DNA of 64,000 nt from Sinonovacula constricta (Eukaryota; Mollusca; Bivalvia; Cardiida; Solecurtidae). Location: positions 68,712,546 to 68,776,545 of the forward strand of contig CM017559.1 of NCBI GenBank assembly GCA_007844125.1. The letters run 5' to 3'. Positions 1 to 10,686 of this stretch are shown here, piece by piece. Made by a program: the position numbers and the translations under genes. The notes below the pieces were generated by a model, which did no database searches, was not told the DNA's origin, and was given only the letters and a program-made list of their open reading frames with translations. Within the stretch, counting starts at the first letter, position 1; each line of letters begins with the position of its first letter.

Positions 1-3000
1 GGTCCGCACTATTTGCTGTTTAGTCTCTCAGGGTCCGCACTATTTGCTGTTTAGTCTCTCAGGAACCACACTATTTGCTGTTTAGTCTCTCAGGACCCAC
101 ACTATTTGCTGTTTAGTCTCTTAGGACCCACACTATTTGCTGTTTAGTCTCTCAGGACCCACACTATTTGCTGTTTAGTCTCTCAGGACCCACACTATTT
201 GCTGTTTAGTCTCTCAGGACCCGCACTATTTGCTGTTTAGTGTCTCAGGACCCGCACTATTTGCTGTTTAGTGTCTCAGGACCCGCACTATTTGCTGATT
301 AGTGTCTCAGGACCCGCACTTTTTGCTGTTTAGTGTCTCAGGACCCGCACTATTTGCTGTTTAGTGTCTCAGGACCCGCACTATTTGCTGTTTAGTGTCT
401 CAGGACCCGCACTATTTGCTGTTTAGTGTCTCAGGACCTGCACTATTTGCTGTTAAGTGTCTCAGGACCCGCACTATTTGCTGTTTAGTCTCTCAGGACC
501 TGCACTATTTGCTGTTTAGTGTCTCAGGACCCGCACTATTTGCTGTTTAGTGTCTCAGGACCCGCACTATTTGCTGTTTAGTGTCTCAGGACCCGCACTA
601 TTTGCTGTTTAGTGTCTCAGGACCCGCACTATTTGCTGTTTAGTGTCTCAGGACCCGCACTATTTGCTGTTTACTGTCTCCAGACCCGCACTATTTGCTG
701 TTTAGTCTCTCAGGACCCGCACTATTTGCTGTTTAGTGTCTCAGGACCCACACTATTTGCTGTTTAGTGTCTCAGGACCCGCACTATTTGCTGTTAAGTC
801 TCTCAGGACCCGCACTATTTGCTGTTAAGTGTCTCAGGACCCGCACTATTTGCTGTTTAGTGTCTCAGGGTCTGCACTATTTGCTGTTTAGTGTCTCAGG
901 ACCTGCACTATTTGCTGTTTAGTGTCTCAGGACCCGCACTATTTGCTGTTTACTGTCTCCAGACCCGCACTATTTGCTGTTTAGTCTCTCAGGACCCGCA
1001 CTATTTGCTGTTTAGTGTCTCAGGACCCGCTCTATTTGCTGTTTAGTGTCTCAGGACCCACACTATTTGCTGTTTAGTCTCTCAGGACCCGCACTATTTG
1101 CTGTTTAGTGTCTCAGGACCCGCACTATTTGCTGTTTAGTCTCTCAGGACCCGCACTATTTGCTGTTAAGTCTCTCAGGACCGGCACTATTTGCTGTTTA
1201 GTGTCTCAGGACCCGCACTATTTGCTGTTAAGTCTCTCAGGACCCGCACTATTTGCTGTTAAGTCTCTCAGGACCCGCACTATTTGCAGTTAAGTCTCTT
1301 AGGACCTGTACTATTTGCTGTTTAGTGTCTCAGGGTCCGCACTATTTGCTGTTAAGTCTCTCAGGACCCGCACTATTTGCTGTTAAGTCTCTCAGGACCC
1401 GCACTATTTGCTGTTAAGTCTCTCAGGACCTGCACTATTTGCTGTTAAGTCTCTCAGGACCCGCACTATTTGCTGTTAAGTCTCTCAGGACCCACACTAT
1501 TTGCTGTTAAGTCTCTTAGGACCCGCACTATTTGCTGTTTAGTCTCTCAGGACCCACACTATTTGCTGTTAAGTCTCTCAGGACCCGCACTATTTGCAGT
1601 TAAGTCTCTTAGGACCCGTACTATTTGCTGTTTAGTGTCTCAGGGTCCGCACTATTTGCTGTTAAGTCTCTCAGGACCCACACTATTTGCTGTTTAGTCT
1701 CTCAGGGTCCGCACTATTTGCTGTTAAGTCTCTCAGGACCCACACTATTTGCTGTTAAGTCTCTCAGGGTCCGCACTATTTGCTGTTTAGTGTCTCAGGG
1801 TCCGCACTATTTGCTGTTAAGTCTCTCAGGACCTGCACTATTTGCTGTTAAGTATCTCAGGACCCGCACTATTTGCTGTTTAGTCTCTCAGGACCCGCAC
1901 TATTTGCTGTTAAGTCTCTCAGGACCCGCACTATTTGCTGTTTAGTGTCTCAGGACCCGTACTATTTGCTGTTTAGTGTCTCAGGGTCCGCACTATTTGC
2001 TGTTTAGTGTCTCAGGGTCCGCACTATTTGCTGTTTAGTGTCTCAGGACCCGCACTATTTGCTGTTAAGTCTCTCAGGACCCGCACTATTTGCTGTTTAG
2101 TGTCTCAGGGTCCGCACTATTTGCTGTTTAGTGTCTCAGGACCCGCACTATTTGCTGTTAAGTATCTCAGGACCCGCACTATTTGCTGTTTAGTGTCTCA
2201 GGACCCGCACTATTTGCTGTTTAGTCTCTCAGGACCCGCACTATTTGCTGTTAAGTCTCTCAGGACCCGCACTATTTGCAGTTAAGTCTCTTAGGACCCG
2301 TACTATTTGCTGTTTAGTGTCTCAGGGTCCGCACTATTTGCTGTTTAGTCTCTCAGGACCCGCACTATTTGCTGTTTAGTCTCTCAGGACCCGCACTATT
2401 TGCTGTTAAGTCTCTCAGGGTCCGCACTATTTGCTGTTAAGTCTCTCAGGGTCCGCACTATTTGGTGTTTCGTGTCTCAGGACCCGCATTATTTGCTGTT
2501 TAGTGTCTCAGGACCCGCACTATTTGCTGTTTAGTGTCTCAGGACCCGCACTATTTGCTGTTTAGTGTCTCAGGACCCGCACTATTTGCTGTTTAGTGTC
2601 TCAGGACCCACACTATTTGCTGTTTAGTGTCTCAGGACCCGCACTATTTGCTGTTAAGTGTCTCAGGACCCACACTATTTGCTGTTTAGTGTCTCAGGAC
2701 CCACACTATTTGCTGTTAAGTCTCTTAGGACCCGCACTATTTGCTGTTAAGTATCTCAGGACCTGCACTATTTGCTGTTAAGTGTCTCAGGACCCACACT
2801 ATTTGCTGTTTAGTGTCTCAGGACCCGCACTATTTGCTGTTTAGTGTCTCCAGACCCGCACTATTTGCTGTTTAGTGTCTCAGGACCCGCACTATTTGCT
2901 GTAAAGTCTCTCAGGACCTGCACTATTTGCTGTTAAGTGTCTCAGGACCCGCACTATTTGCTGTAAAGTCTCTCAGGACCTGCACTATTTGCTGTTTAGT

Positions 3001-6000
3001 GTCTCAGGACCCGCACTATTTGCTGTTTAGTGTCTCCAGACCCGCACTATTTGCTGTTTAGTGTCTCAGGACCCGCACTATTTGCTGTTTAGTCTCTCAG
3101 GACCCGCACTATTTGCTGTTAAGTCTCTCAGGACCCGCACTATTTGCAGTTAAGTCTCTTAGGACCTGTACTATTTGCTGTTTAGTGTCTCAGGGTCCGC
3201 ACTATTTGCTGTTAAGTCTCTCAGGACCCACACTATTTGCTGTTAAGTCTCTCAGGACCCACACTATTTGCTGTTAAGTCTCTCAGGACCTGCACTATTT
3301 GCTGTTTAGTCTCTCAGGACCCGCACTATTTGCTGTTAAGTCTCTCAGGACCCACACTATTTGCTGTTAAGTCTCTTAGGACCCGCACTATTTGCTGTTT
3401 AGTCTCTCAGGACCCACACTATTTGCTGTTAAGTCTCTCAGGACCCGCACTATTTGCAGTTAAGTCTCTTAGGACCCGTACTATTTGCTGTTTAGTGTCT
3501 CAGGGTCCGCACTATTTGCTGTTAAGTCTCTCAGGACCCACACTATTTGCTGTTTAGTCTCTCAGGGTCCGCACTATTGCTGTTAAGTCTCTCAGGACCT
3601 ACACTATTTGCTGTTAAGTCTCTCAGGACCCGCACTATTTGCTGTTAAGTCTCTCAGGGTCCGCACTATTTGCTGTTAAGTCTCTCAGGACCTGCACTAT
3701 TTGCTGTTAAGTCTCTCAGGACCTGCACTATTTGCTGTTAAGTCTCTCAGGACCTGCACTATTTGCTGTTAAGTCTCTCAGGACCTGCACTATTTGCTGT
3801 TAAGTGTCTCAGGACCCGTACTATTTGCTGTTTAGTGTCTCAGGGGTCCGCACCGCACTATTTGCTGTTTAGTGTCTCAGGGTCCGCACTATTTGCTGTT
3901 TAGTGTCTCAGGACCCGCACTATTTGCTGTTAAGGTCTCTCAGGACCCGCACTATTTGCTGTGTTTAGTGTCTCAGGGTCCGCACTATTTTGCTTGTTTA
4001 GTGTCTCAGGACCCGCACTATTTGCTGTTAAGTATCTCAGGACCCGCACTATTTGCTGTTTAGTGTCTCAGGACCCGCACTATTTGCTGTTTAGTCTCTC
4101 AGGACCCGCACTATTTGCTGTTAAGTCTCTCATGAACCCGCACTATTTGCAGTTAAGTCTCTTAGGACCCGTACTATTTGCTGTTAGTAGTGTCTCAGGG
4201 TCCGCACTATTTGCTGTTTAGTCTCTCAGGACCCGCACTATTTGCTGTTTAGTCTCTCAGGACCCGCACTATTTGCTGTTAAGTCTCTCAGGGTCCGCAC
4301 TATTTGCTGTTAAGTCCTCTCAGGGTCCGCACTATTTGCTGTTTAGTGTCCCGCTTTTAGTGTCTCAGGACCCGCACTATTTGCTGTTTAGTGTCTCAGG
4401 ACCCGCACTATTTGCTGTTTAGTGTCTCAGGACCCGCACTATTTGCTGTTTAGTGTCTCAGGACCCACTATTTGCTGTTTAGTGTCTCAGGACCCGCACT
4501 ATTTGCTGTTTAGTCTCAGGACCCACTATTTGCTGTTAGTGTCTCAGGACCCGCACTATTTGCTGTTAAGTGTCTCAGGACCCACACTATTTGCTGTTTA
4601 GTGTCTCAGGACCCGCACTATTTGCTGTTAAGTGTCTCAGGACCCGCACTATTTGCTGTTTAGTGTCTCAGGACCCGCACTATTTGCTGTTAAGTCTCTC
4701 AGGACCGCACTATTTGCTGTTAGTGTCTCAGGACCCGCACTATTTGCTGTTTAGTCTCTCAGGACCCGCACTATTTGCTGTTTAGTGTCTCAGGACCCGC
4801 ACTATTTGCTGTTTAGTGTCTCAGGACCCGCACTATTTGCTGTTAGTGTCTCAGGACCCGCACTATTTGCTGTAAAGTCTCTCAGGACCTGCACTATTTG
4901 CTGTTTAGTGTCTCAGGACCCGCACTATTTGCTGTTTAGTCTCTCAGGACCCGCACTATTTGCTGTTAGTCTCTCAGGACCCACTATTTGCTGTTTAGTG
5001 TCTCAGGACCGCACTATTTGCTGTTTAGTGTCTCAGGACCCGCACTATTTGCTGTTTAGTCTCTCAGGACCCGCACTATTTGCTGTTTAGTGTCTCAGGA
5101 CCCACTATTTGCTGTTTAGTGTCTCAGGACCGCACTATTTGCTGTTAGTGTCTCAGGACCCACACTATTTGCTGTTTAGTGTCTCAGGACCCACTATTTG
5201 CTGTTTAGTCTCTCAGGACCGCACTATTTGCTGTTAGTGTCTCAGGACCCGCACTATTTGCTGTTTAGTGTCTCAGGACCGCACTATTTGCTGTTAGTGT
5301 CTCAGGACCCCACTATTTGCTGTTTAGTGTCTCAGGACCCGCACTATTTGCTGTTTAGTGTCTCAGGACCCGCACTATTTGCTGTTAGTGTCTCAGGACC
5401 CGCACTATTTGCTGTTTAGTGTCTCAGGACCCACACTATTTGCTGTTTAGTGTCTCAGGACCCACACTATTTGCTGTTAAGTCTCTCAGGACCTGCACTA
5501 TTTGCTGTTTAGTGTCTCAGGACCCACACTATTTGCTGTTTAGTGTCTCAGGACCCGCACTATTTGCTGTTTAGTGTCTCAGGACCCGCACTATTTGCTG
5601 TTAGTGTCTCAGGACCCACACTATTTGCTGTTTAGTGTCTCTCAGGACCCGCACTATTTGCTGTTTAGTGTCTCAGGACCCACACTATTTGCTGTTAAGT
5701 GTCTCAGGACCCACTATTTGCTGTTTAGTCTCTCAGGACCCGCACTATTTGCTGTTAAGTCTCTCAGGGTCCGCACTATTTGCTGTTAAGTCTCTCAGGG
5801 TCCGCACTATTTGCTGTTTAGTCTCTCAGGGTCCGCACTATTTGCTGTTAAGTCTCTCAGGGTCCGCACTATTTGCTGTTTAGTCTCTCAGGGTCCGCAC
5901 TATTTGCTGTTTAGTCTCTCAGGAACCACACTATTTGCTGTTTAGTCTCTCAGGACCCACACTATTTGCTGTTTAGTCTCTTAGGACCCACACTATTTGC

Positions 6001-6780
6001 TGTTTAGTCTCTCAGGACCCACACTATTTGCTGTTTAGTCTCTCAGGACCCACACTATTTGCTGTTTAGTCTCTCAGGACCCGCACTATTTGCTGTTTAG
6101 TGTCTCAGGACCCGCACTATTTGCTGTTTAGTGTCTCAGGACCCGCACTATTTGCTGATTAGTGTCTCAGGACCCGCACTTTTTGCTGTTTAGTGTCTCA
6201 GGACCCGCACTATTTGCTGTTTAGTGTCTCAGGACCCGCACTATTTGCTGTTTAGTGTCTCAGGACCCGCACTATTTGCTGTTTAGTGTCTCAGGACCTG
6301 CACTATTTGCTGTTAAGTGTCTCAGGACCCGCACTATTTGCTGTTTAGTCTCTCAGGACCCGCACTATTTGCTGTTTAGTGTCTCAGGACCCGCACTATT
6401 TGCTGTTTAGTGTCTCAGGACCCGCACTATTTGCTGTTTAGTGTCTCAGGACCCGCACTTGCTTTTAGTGTCTCAGGACCCGCACTATTTGCTGTTTAGT
6501 GTCTCAGGACCCGCACTATTTGCTGTTTACTGTCTCCAGACCCGCACTATTTGCTGTTTAGTCTCTCAGGACCCGCACTATTTGCTGTTTAGTGTCTCAG
6601 GACCCACACTATTTGCTGTTTAGTGTCTCAGGACCCGCACTATTTGCTGTTAAGTCTCTCAGGACCCGCACTATTTGCTGTTAAGTGTTTTAAGACCTAC
6701 ATTATTTGCTGTTAAGTCTATCAGGACCTGCACTATTTGCTATCGAGTATTTTAGGACCTGCATGCTTTGCTGTTGAGTC
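1..6780. repeat. 31-bp minisatellite array, continues off the left edge
   Basis: About 215 head-to-tail copies of a 31-bp unit with core CACTATTTGCTGTTTAGT followed by a CTCTCAGG or GTCTCAGG segment. Variants alternate GGTCC/GGACC, CCGC/CCAC and TTTAGT/TTAAGT. Spacing stays at exactly 31 bp over most of the array. Higher-order structure is visible: 1501-1680 is repeated base for base at 3361-3540 (offset 1860 = 60 units), and the start of the window recurs from about 5890 (offset 5860, about 189 units). The last units (6680-6780) are badly diverged, which marks the right edge. Because 31 is not divisible by 3, short open frames read the same 31-residue pattern; they show no sign of being real genes. 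Confidence 0.97.
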
Positions 6781-7488
6781 CAATGCTGCTACTGCAATCA
6801 CTAGGCCACTAAGACAGTCTAAGAGTCAGACATGCAACCTTCTGGTGCTGACTGCTGCTTCTATGATCAAGAGGCCACCAAGGCGGTCTAAGAGTACCAG
6901 ACTCCCGACCTAAGCAGTCCAAGATAAAAGGGACATAACATATCATATTAGTGGATATAACCGACAAATCAAAGAGGACAATTGATTCAGGGATCTCAAA
7001 GGCTGCTTTTATTGTCCACGTTTCACAGTCCATCAAAGATGCAGGAGATGAAGAAATTGTGTTTTAAGTCTAATATCCTGTGTTTACTAGCTGGTTTGGA
7101 AAGCAAATGAAGGCCCTTACCATGCTACCATTTTAGAATCAATATAACATCAAAGTTATTTATTTACTACATGCAAAGACGTAATGACACACTATTGAAT
7201 ACCCAGCAGTAAGTAGTGGCAAACCTGATCAGACTGTGGCTAATCTGGCTACACACCATTTGCTTCAGTCTGACTAACTGATGCTTGGCAGGCTAACAAC
7301 TGGGCAGATACTCTGCTGTCTTCCATTGCTGGCTGCGTTGGCTTTTTTGTGAAAGAAAAGGCAATGTGCTGAAACAATTATCTGTGAGCATAGGCATGTC
7401 TGAGATATTAATTATGGACATGTCGTTTAATTTTTCTAAACACTCAAGCCAATATTTGTAGCACTAACATGCATGTTTTCAATATTTA
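6781..7488. other. Unique AT-rich spacer, no gene recognised
   Basis: Non-repetitive sequence between the 31-bp array and the miniature LTR element. Around 7200-7330 there is a weak match to the short hairpin family described elsewhere in the window (GATCAGACTGTGGCTAATC followed by CACACCATTTGCTTCAG). The short minus-strand frame at 6809-7036 resembles nothing I know. Confidence 0.5.
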
Positions 7489-7618
7489 TGTAGCAGGGTG
7501 ATAGGGAGAGAATGTGTTAGCGGTCCAGTTAGCTCAGTCGGTAGAGCATTCGCCCAGTAAGCGAAGTGTCCTGGGTCCGAGTCCCGGACTGGCAGCACAT
7601 TTTTCTCCCTATGTAACA
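7489..7618 (+). repeat. 5' LTR of the miniature retrotransposon
   Basis: 130 bp, TGTAGC...GTAACA, pairing with the 3' copy. It contains a tRNA-like sequence with A and B boxes and a T5 run just before its end, so most of this LTR consists of a potential Pol III transcription unit. Confidence 0.8.
7522..7604 (+). other. tRNA-like Pol III unit inside the 5' LTR
   Basis: A box TAGCTCAGTCGG (7530-7541) matches the consensus. B box GGTCCGAGTCC (7574-7584) has one mismatch. The D stem GCTC/GAGC, a perfect 5-bp anticodon stem TTCGC/GCGAA with loop CCAGTAA, the T stem CTGGG/CCCGG and an inner acceptor stem CCAGT/ACTGG can all form. Loop position 33 is C rather than the invariant T and the outer acceptor pairs are missing, so it is a tRNA relic and not a functional tRNA gene. 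A TTTTT terminator follows at 7600-7604. Confidence 0.8.
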
Positions 7619-7619
7619 T

Positions 7620-7632
7620 TGGCGCCCAACGT
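7620..7632 (+). other. Primer-binding site, tRNA-Lys type
   Basis: TGGCGCCCAACGT lies one base downstream of the 5' LTR. It is complementary to the 3' end of lysine tRNA (the Lys1,2 type primer of several retroelements), where reverse transcription would start. The match stops after 13 bases. Confidence 0.75.
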
Positions 7633-7742
7633 AAATGACTCGCGGTCGTTACGTACAAGTGCTTGAGAAGTGCTTGTGAGTTGTATGTAGAGTATATAGT
7701 CTGTGGAAAGTCGAGGACGAATTTCAAGTTGCCCGGGGTGTA

Positions 7743-7872
7743 TGTAGCCAGGTGATAGGGAGAGAATGTGTAAGTGGTCCGTTTAGCTCAGTCGGTAGAG
7801 CATTCGCCCTGTAAGCAAAGTGTCCCGGGTTCGAGTCCTGGACTGGCTGCACATTTTTCTTCCTATGTTACA
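7743..7872 (+). repeat. 3' LTR of the miniature retrotransposon
   Basis: 130 bp, TGTAGCC...GTTACA. It carries the second tRNA-like unit: A box TAGCTCAGTCGG at 7784-7795, a perfect B box GGTTCGAGTCC at 7828-7838 and a TTTTT run at 7854-7858. The A-to-B spacing is the same as in the 5' copy. Confidence 0.8.
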
Positions 7873-9174
7873 TTAATCATTAAATTAAGGACATGTAAAT
7901 TTTTTGAACTGAAGAATGTAATAACCCCTAAGATAATATATAATATAAGTTGAAATAAAAGCCACTTTTCACCCTAGTTATCTTAATGACTACATGATCT
8001 ATTATTAACAGGTATGTCAAAGAGTATTAACATCAGTACTAGAGTACTAGGTTAATTTTCTGATTGAGTCTTTAGTCATTTTTACTAGTAAAGTTCATTT
8101 TACATGGTTTGTTTAAGTAGCATTTTATTTCAATTTTCTTTTGAATTATTTGAAGTAATAAAATTATGTTTCCTTAAGTTGAACACATTTGCAATGTAAA
8201 GACTGTGTTTATTTGTCGACATGTTATTTCCTACTCTGAGATCTGTACAATACATTTAAGTCATAAGAAGATAGAGAGATATGTACACAAATATGCATGC
8301 ATATAACTGAGTAAGATAATGTGCAAAATCAGCTGATCAGGGAAAAAAGGCCTAGAAAATATGGGTAAAAGGTGACAACAAACGAAAAAGATATTGTTTT
8401 AATTCAGGTATGTTGGCAAGATGGAATATTATACAAGGATACAAAAACAATGCAAAAAGTTATCCCAGCTGAAACAATAGTGCTGGTGTTACCAGTCCGT
8501 AAAATCTGCAGTATTCAAAGACTGAAAAATATTAGTGGTTCTCTGGTTTGTGGCTTTAGTTTGTCCATGGATTGCATTGTCAAGGGGGTTAACCTCAACT
8601 TTCTTAATATGTGGCATTTTGTCATGCATTTGTTAATATGTCAATTAATGAGTAATTAAAATAGCATGGCGGTGGAGCGGGTGGGATAGCCTGCAAGATG
8701 ACTGACTGACTGGCAACATGGTCTTGTTTATTTCGGTGGGTTATGAAGATCAGGTGACAATGGGTAGGGGTGCATTGGTATATTATGCCAAACACACTCA
8801 TGTTCTAAAATTTGCACTACCATTCGACTTTGACTCAATATTTTTGCATTTGATATTAAATTAAATAAACATGTCTTTTTTTTCTTAAGAGTGCACAATG
8901 CCTGATTTTAATACCAATGTAATGGATGTCTGATTGAGTAAGATCTCTAATTAATATAAAACACTATAAATCTCTGATGTTGCACCAATAAAACTCCCAC
9001 AAAATGTCAGGAAGAAAATTGACTCCTTTATAACAAACAAGGTTCAAAGTATAGCATCATAGTCCACACCCAAGCATATAAATGGATAGATTTAAGTAAT
9101 ATTGATAAATCTGACATACAAGATGTTTATTGTAGGTTTCAGGATGCATGTGGTGGAGGGTGGGTGTGGGTGGT
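7873..9174. other. AT-rich unique sequence, no gene recognised
   Basis: Low-complexity, AT-rich non-coding sequence. A 95-codon frame at 8372-8659 (+) has no recognisable domain, a cysteine- and isoleucine-rich composition and no supporting splice or Kozak context, so it is not called as a gene. Confidence 0.5.
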
Positions 9175-9265
9175 GGGGAGCGCTTTGTGGTTAGAGTCAT
9201 TAATCTGTAACTCCTCTGCCCCTTTGCTATATGGGTTCGAGTCTTGTTAGGGGCAACAATGGTAA
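9175..9265 (+). mobile_element. Degenerate tRNA-derived SINE head
   Basis: TGGTTAGAGTCATTAATCTG resembles the D-arm region of a tRNA-SINE and GGGTTCGAGTCTTGTTAG its B box. Only the head is recognisable; the body is lost or diverged. Confidence 0.45.
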
Positions 9266-10686
9266 CTACAGGGTAGTTATAGGGAAACAACAAGGCTCCT
9301 GTTCAATTTACTTTACAGAGTTAAATTACAGCCCGGCAATTATTGCTTAACTATATTTTGTTTTGAACTGAAACTGAGAAATAAGCGGATAAAAAATGCC
9401 ACGTAGCATTGGACAACCACATCTGTTTATTATAAAACACAGGGTGTCTGCATGATAGTGTTTGTAAATTCTAAAAAAATCCTAAGCCCTAAAATGTGAG
9501 TTTTTCTTCTAATATAGTAAATAAAATTGGTCATAAAATGTATTTGAAAAAATTTGACATTCATAAACAAGGGGAGGCTTATGGGTAATAATTTAGTGAC
9601 AGAAATCCATGAAGATAATTTAATGTTGAATGTATTTCACACTGGACATATGCTGAGTACAGGTATAGATGTATTAGCAATGGTATATACAACTTTGTAT
9701 AGACAAAACTTGGTTGTTGCTTTTTACACCAATGAACCCATTTGTAATAATTATGGCAATATCCTGCAAATCACTGGTGGACAAGGACCACCATCGGACA
9801 AATGACTGAATAGAATGCCTGATGCACCATTGGTTAGGCCTCTACTCATACAAACTATCTCACCCTAAGAAATAAATCTTTACTTTCGAGTCCTCGATAT
9901 CTGATTGGTTGCATGTTAAATGTCACTTTAAATCTATCCAATCAATGTTTTTGGAGGAGGATTTCAGACTAAAGCTCAACATTTTATATAAGGAACCAGA
10001 GTTCCAGGACTCTAGCACAAGCAGTGAGTTGTTGAGGAGATGCGTGTTGGCATCTATTAAGACTTTAGAGCTGGTTAAGGGGCACCCATATTGGTGTCAT
10101 AGCAGATCAGTGGTAAAATGTATGGATGGAGATTATCCTGACATGTTCAGCAGCTGGGAAGATAACAGGTTGGTACCCACTGCCCTGAACCACACACCAA
10201 GGAACCAGATGCTGTGAAATATTTCAATATACACAATAAAGCATTATGGCAAAGTCACCTAGATACAAGTAAAATAATGACTTATGTGTGAAATAAGTAT
10301 TTCTTTGTTGGGTGTTTAATGATCACAATCATAAAGAGATGTATTGATTTAAAGTATATATAATCTGGTGCCAACAGTGATGACAATGCCTTTATCATGA
10401 ATGTCTGCAAAACTCTCTAAGCACACATTGGGACCTCTTCTAAAAAGCTTTGAGGTTCCTTGATTATTTAAGTAAATTTGTTTCAAGTAAAAACATAAAT
10501 ATGACAATGACACATTGTGACATACTGATACAATGAAAACACTGAAGCAATGTTTTGTTTCAGACATTTTCCCCTCTAGCTGCCGTGATTTCCTTAAAAC
10601 TTATCTTGTCTTGACAACCTTTTATCAGAATTGTCTGACCCCTTCTGTAATGACACTATTCCTTTGCCACAGGTACAACAATACAA
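9266..10686. other. Unique sequence with two unrecognised short frames
   Basis: Frames at 9554-9805 (83 codons) and 9909-10217 (102 codons), both on the plus strand, have fairly protein-like composition but match no family I know. They could be exons of an undetected gene or relics of a mobile element. Nothing else is visible before the 40-bp array begins. Confidence 0.35.

Larger units (their letters stand above)
7489..7872 (+). mobile_element. TRIM-type miniature LTR retrotransposon with a Pol III unit in each LTR
   Basis: Two direct repeats of exactly 130 bp (7489-7618 and 7743-7872, 14 differences by eye, about 89% identical) flank a 124-bp core. Both begin TGTAGC and end with ACA, matching the usual TG...CA ends. 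One base after the first repeat comes TGGCGCCCAACGT, which is the primer-binding site for lysine tRNA. No reading frame exists, so the element is non-autonomous, as in the TRIM class of LTR retrotransposons. A short purine-rich stretch (GGGGTG) precedes the 3' LTR, a weak polypurine tract. No perfect target duplication was found (ATTTA on the left, TTAAT on the right). The alternative, two SINE copies in tandem, does not explain the primer-binding site or the equal lengths. Confidence 0.8.

Noticed and set aside
7522..7604. Functional tRNA gene
   Set aside because: The invariant T33 is replaced by C, the outer acceptor pairs are missing, and the same unit sits in both LTRs. It is a tRNA relic within a mobile element.
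8372..10217. Small plus-strand frames at 8372, 9554 and 9909 as genes
   Set aside because: No domain, splice context or codon pattern supports them. They are mentioned only as unrecognised frames.
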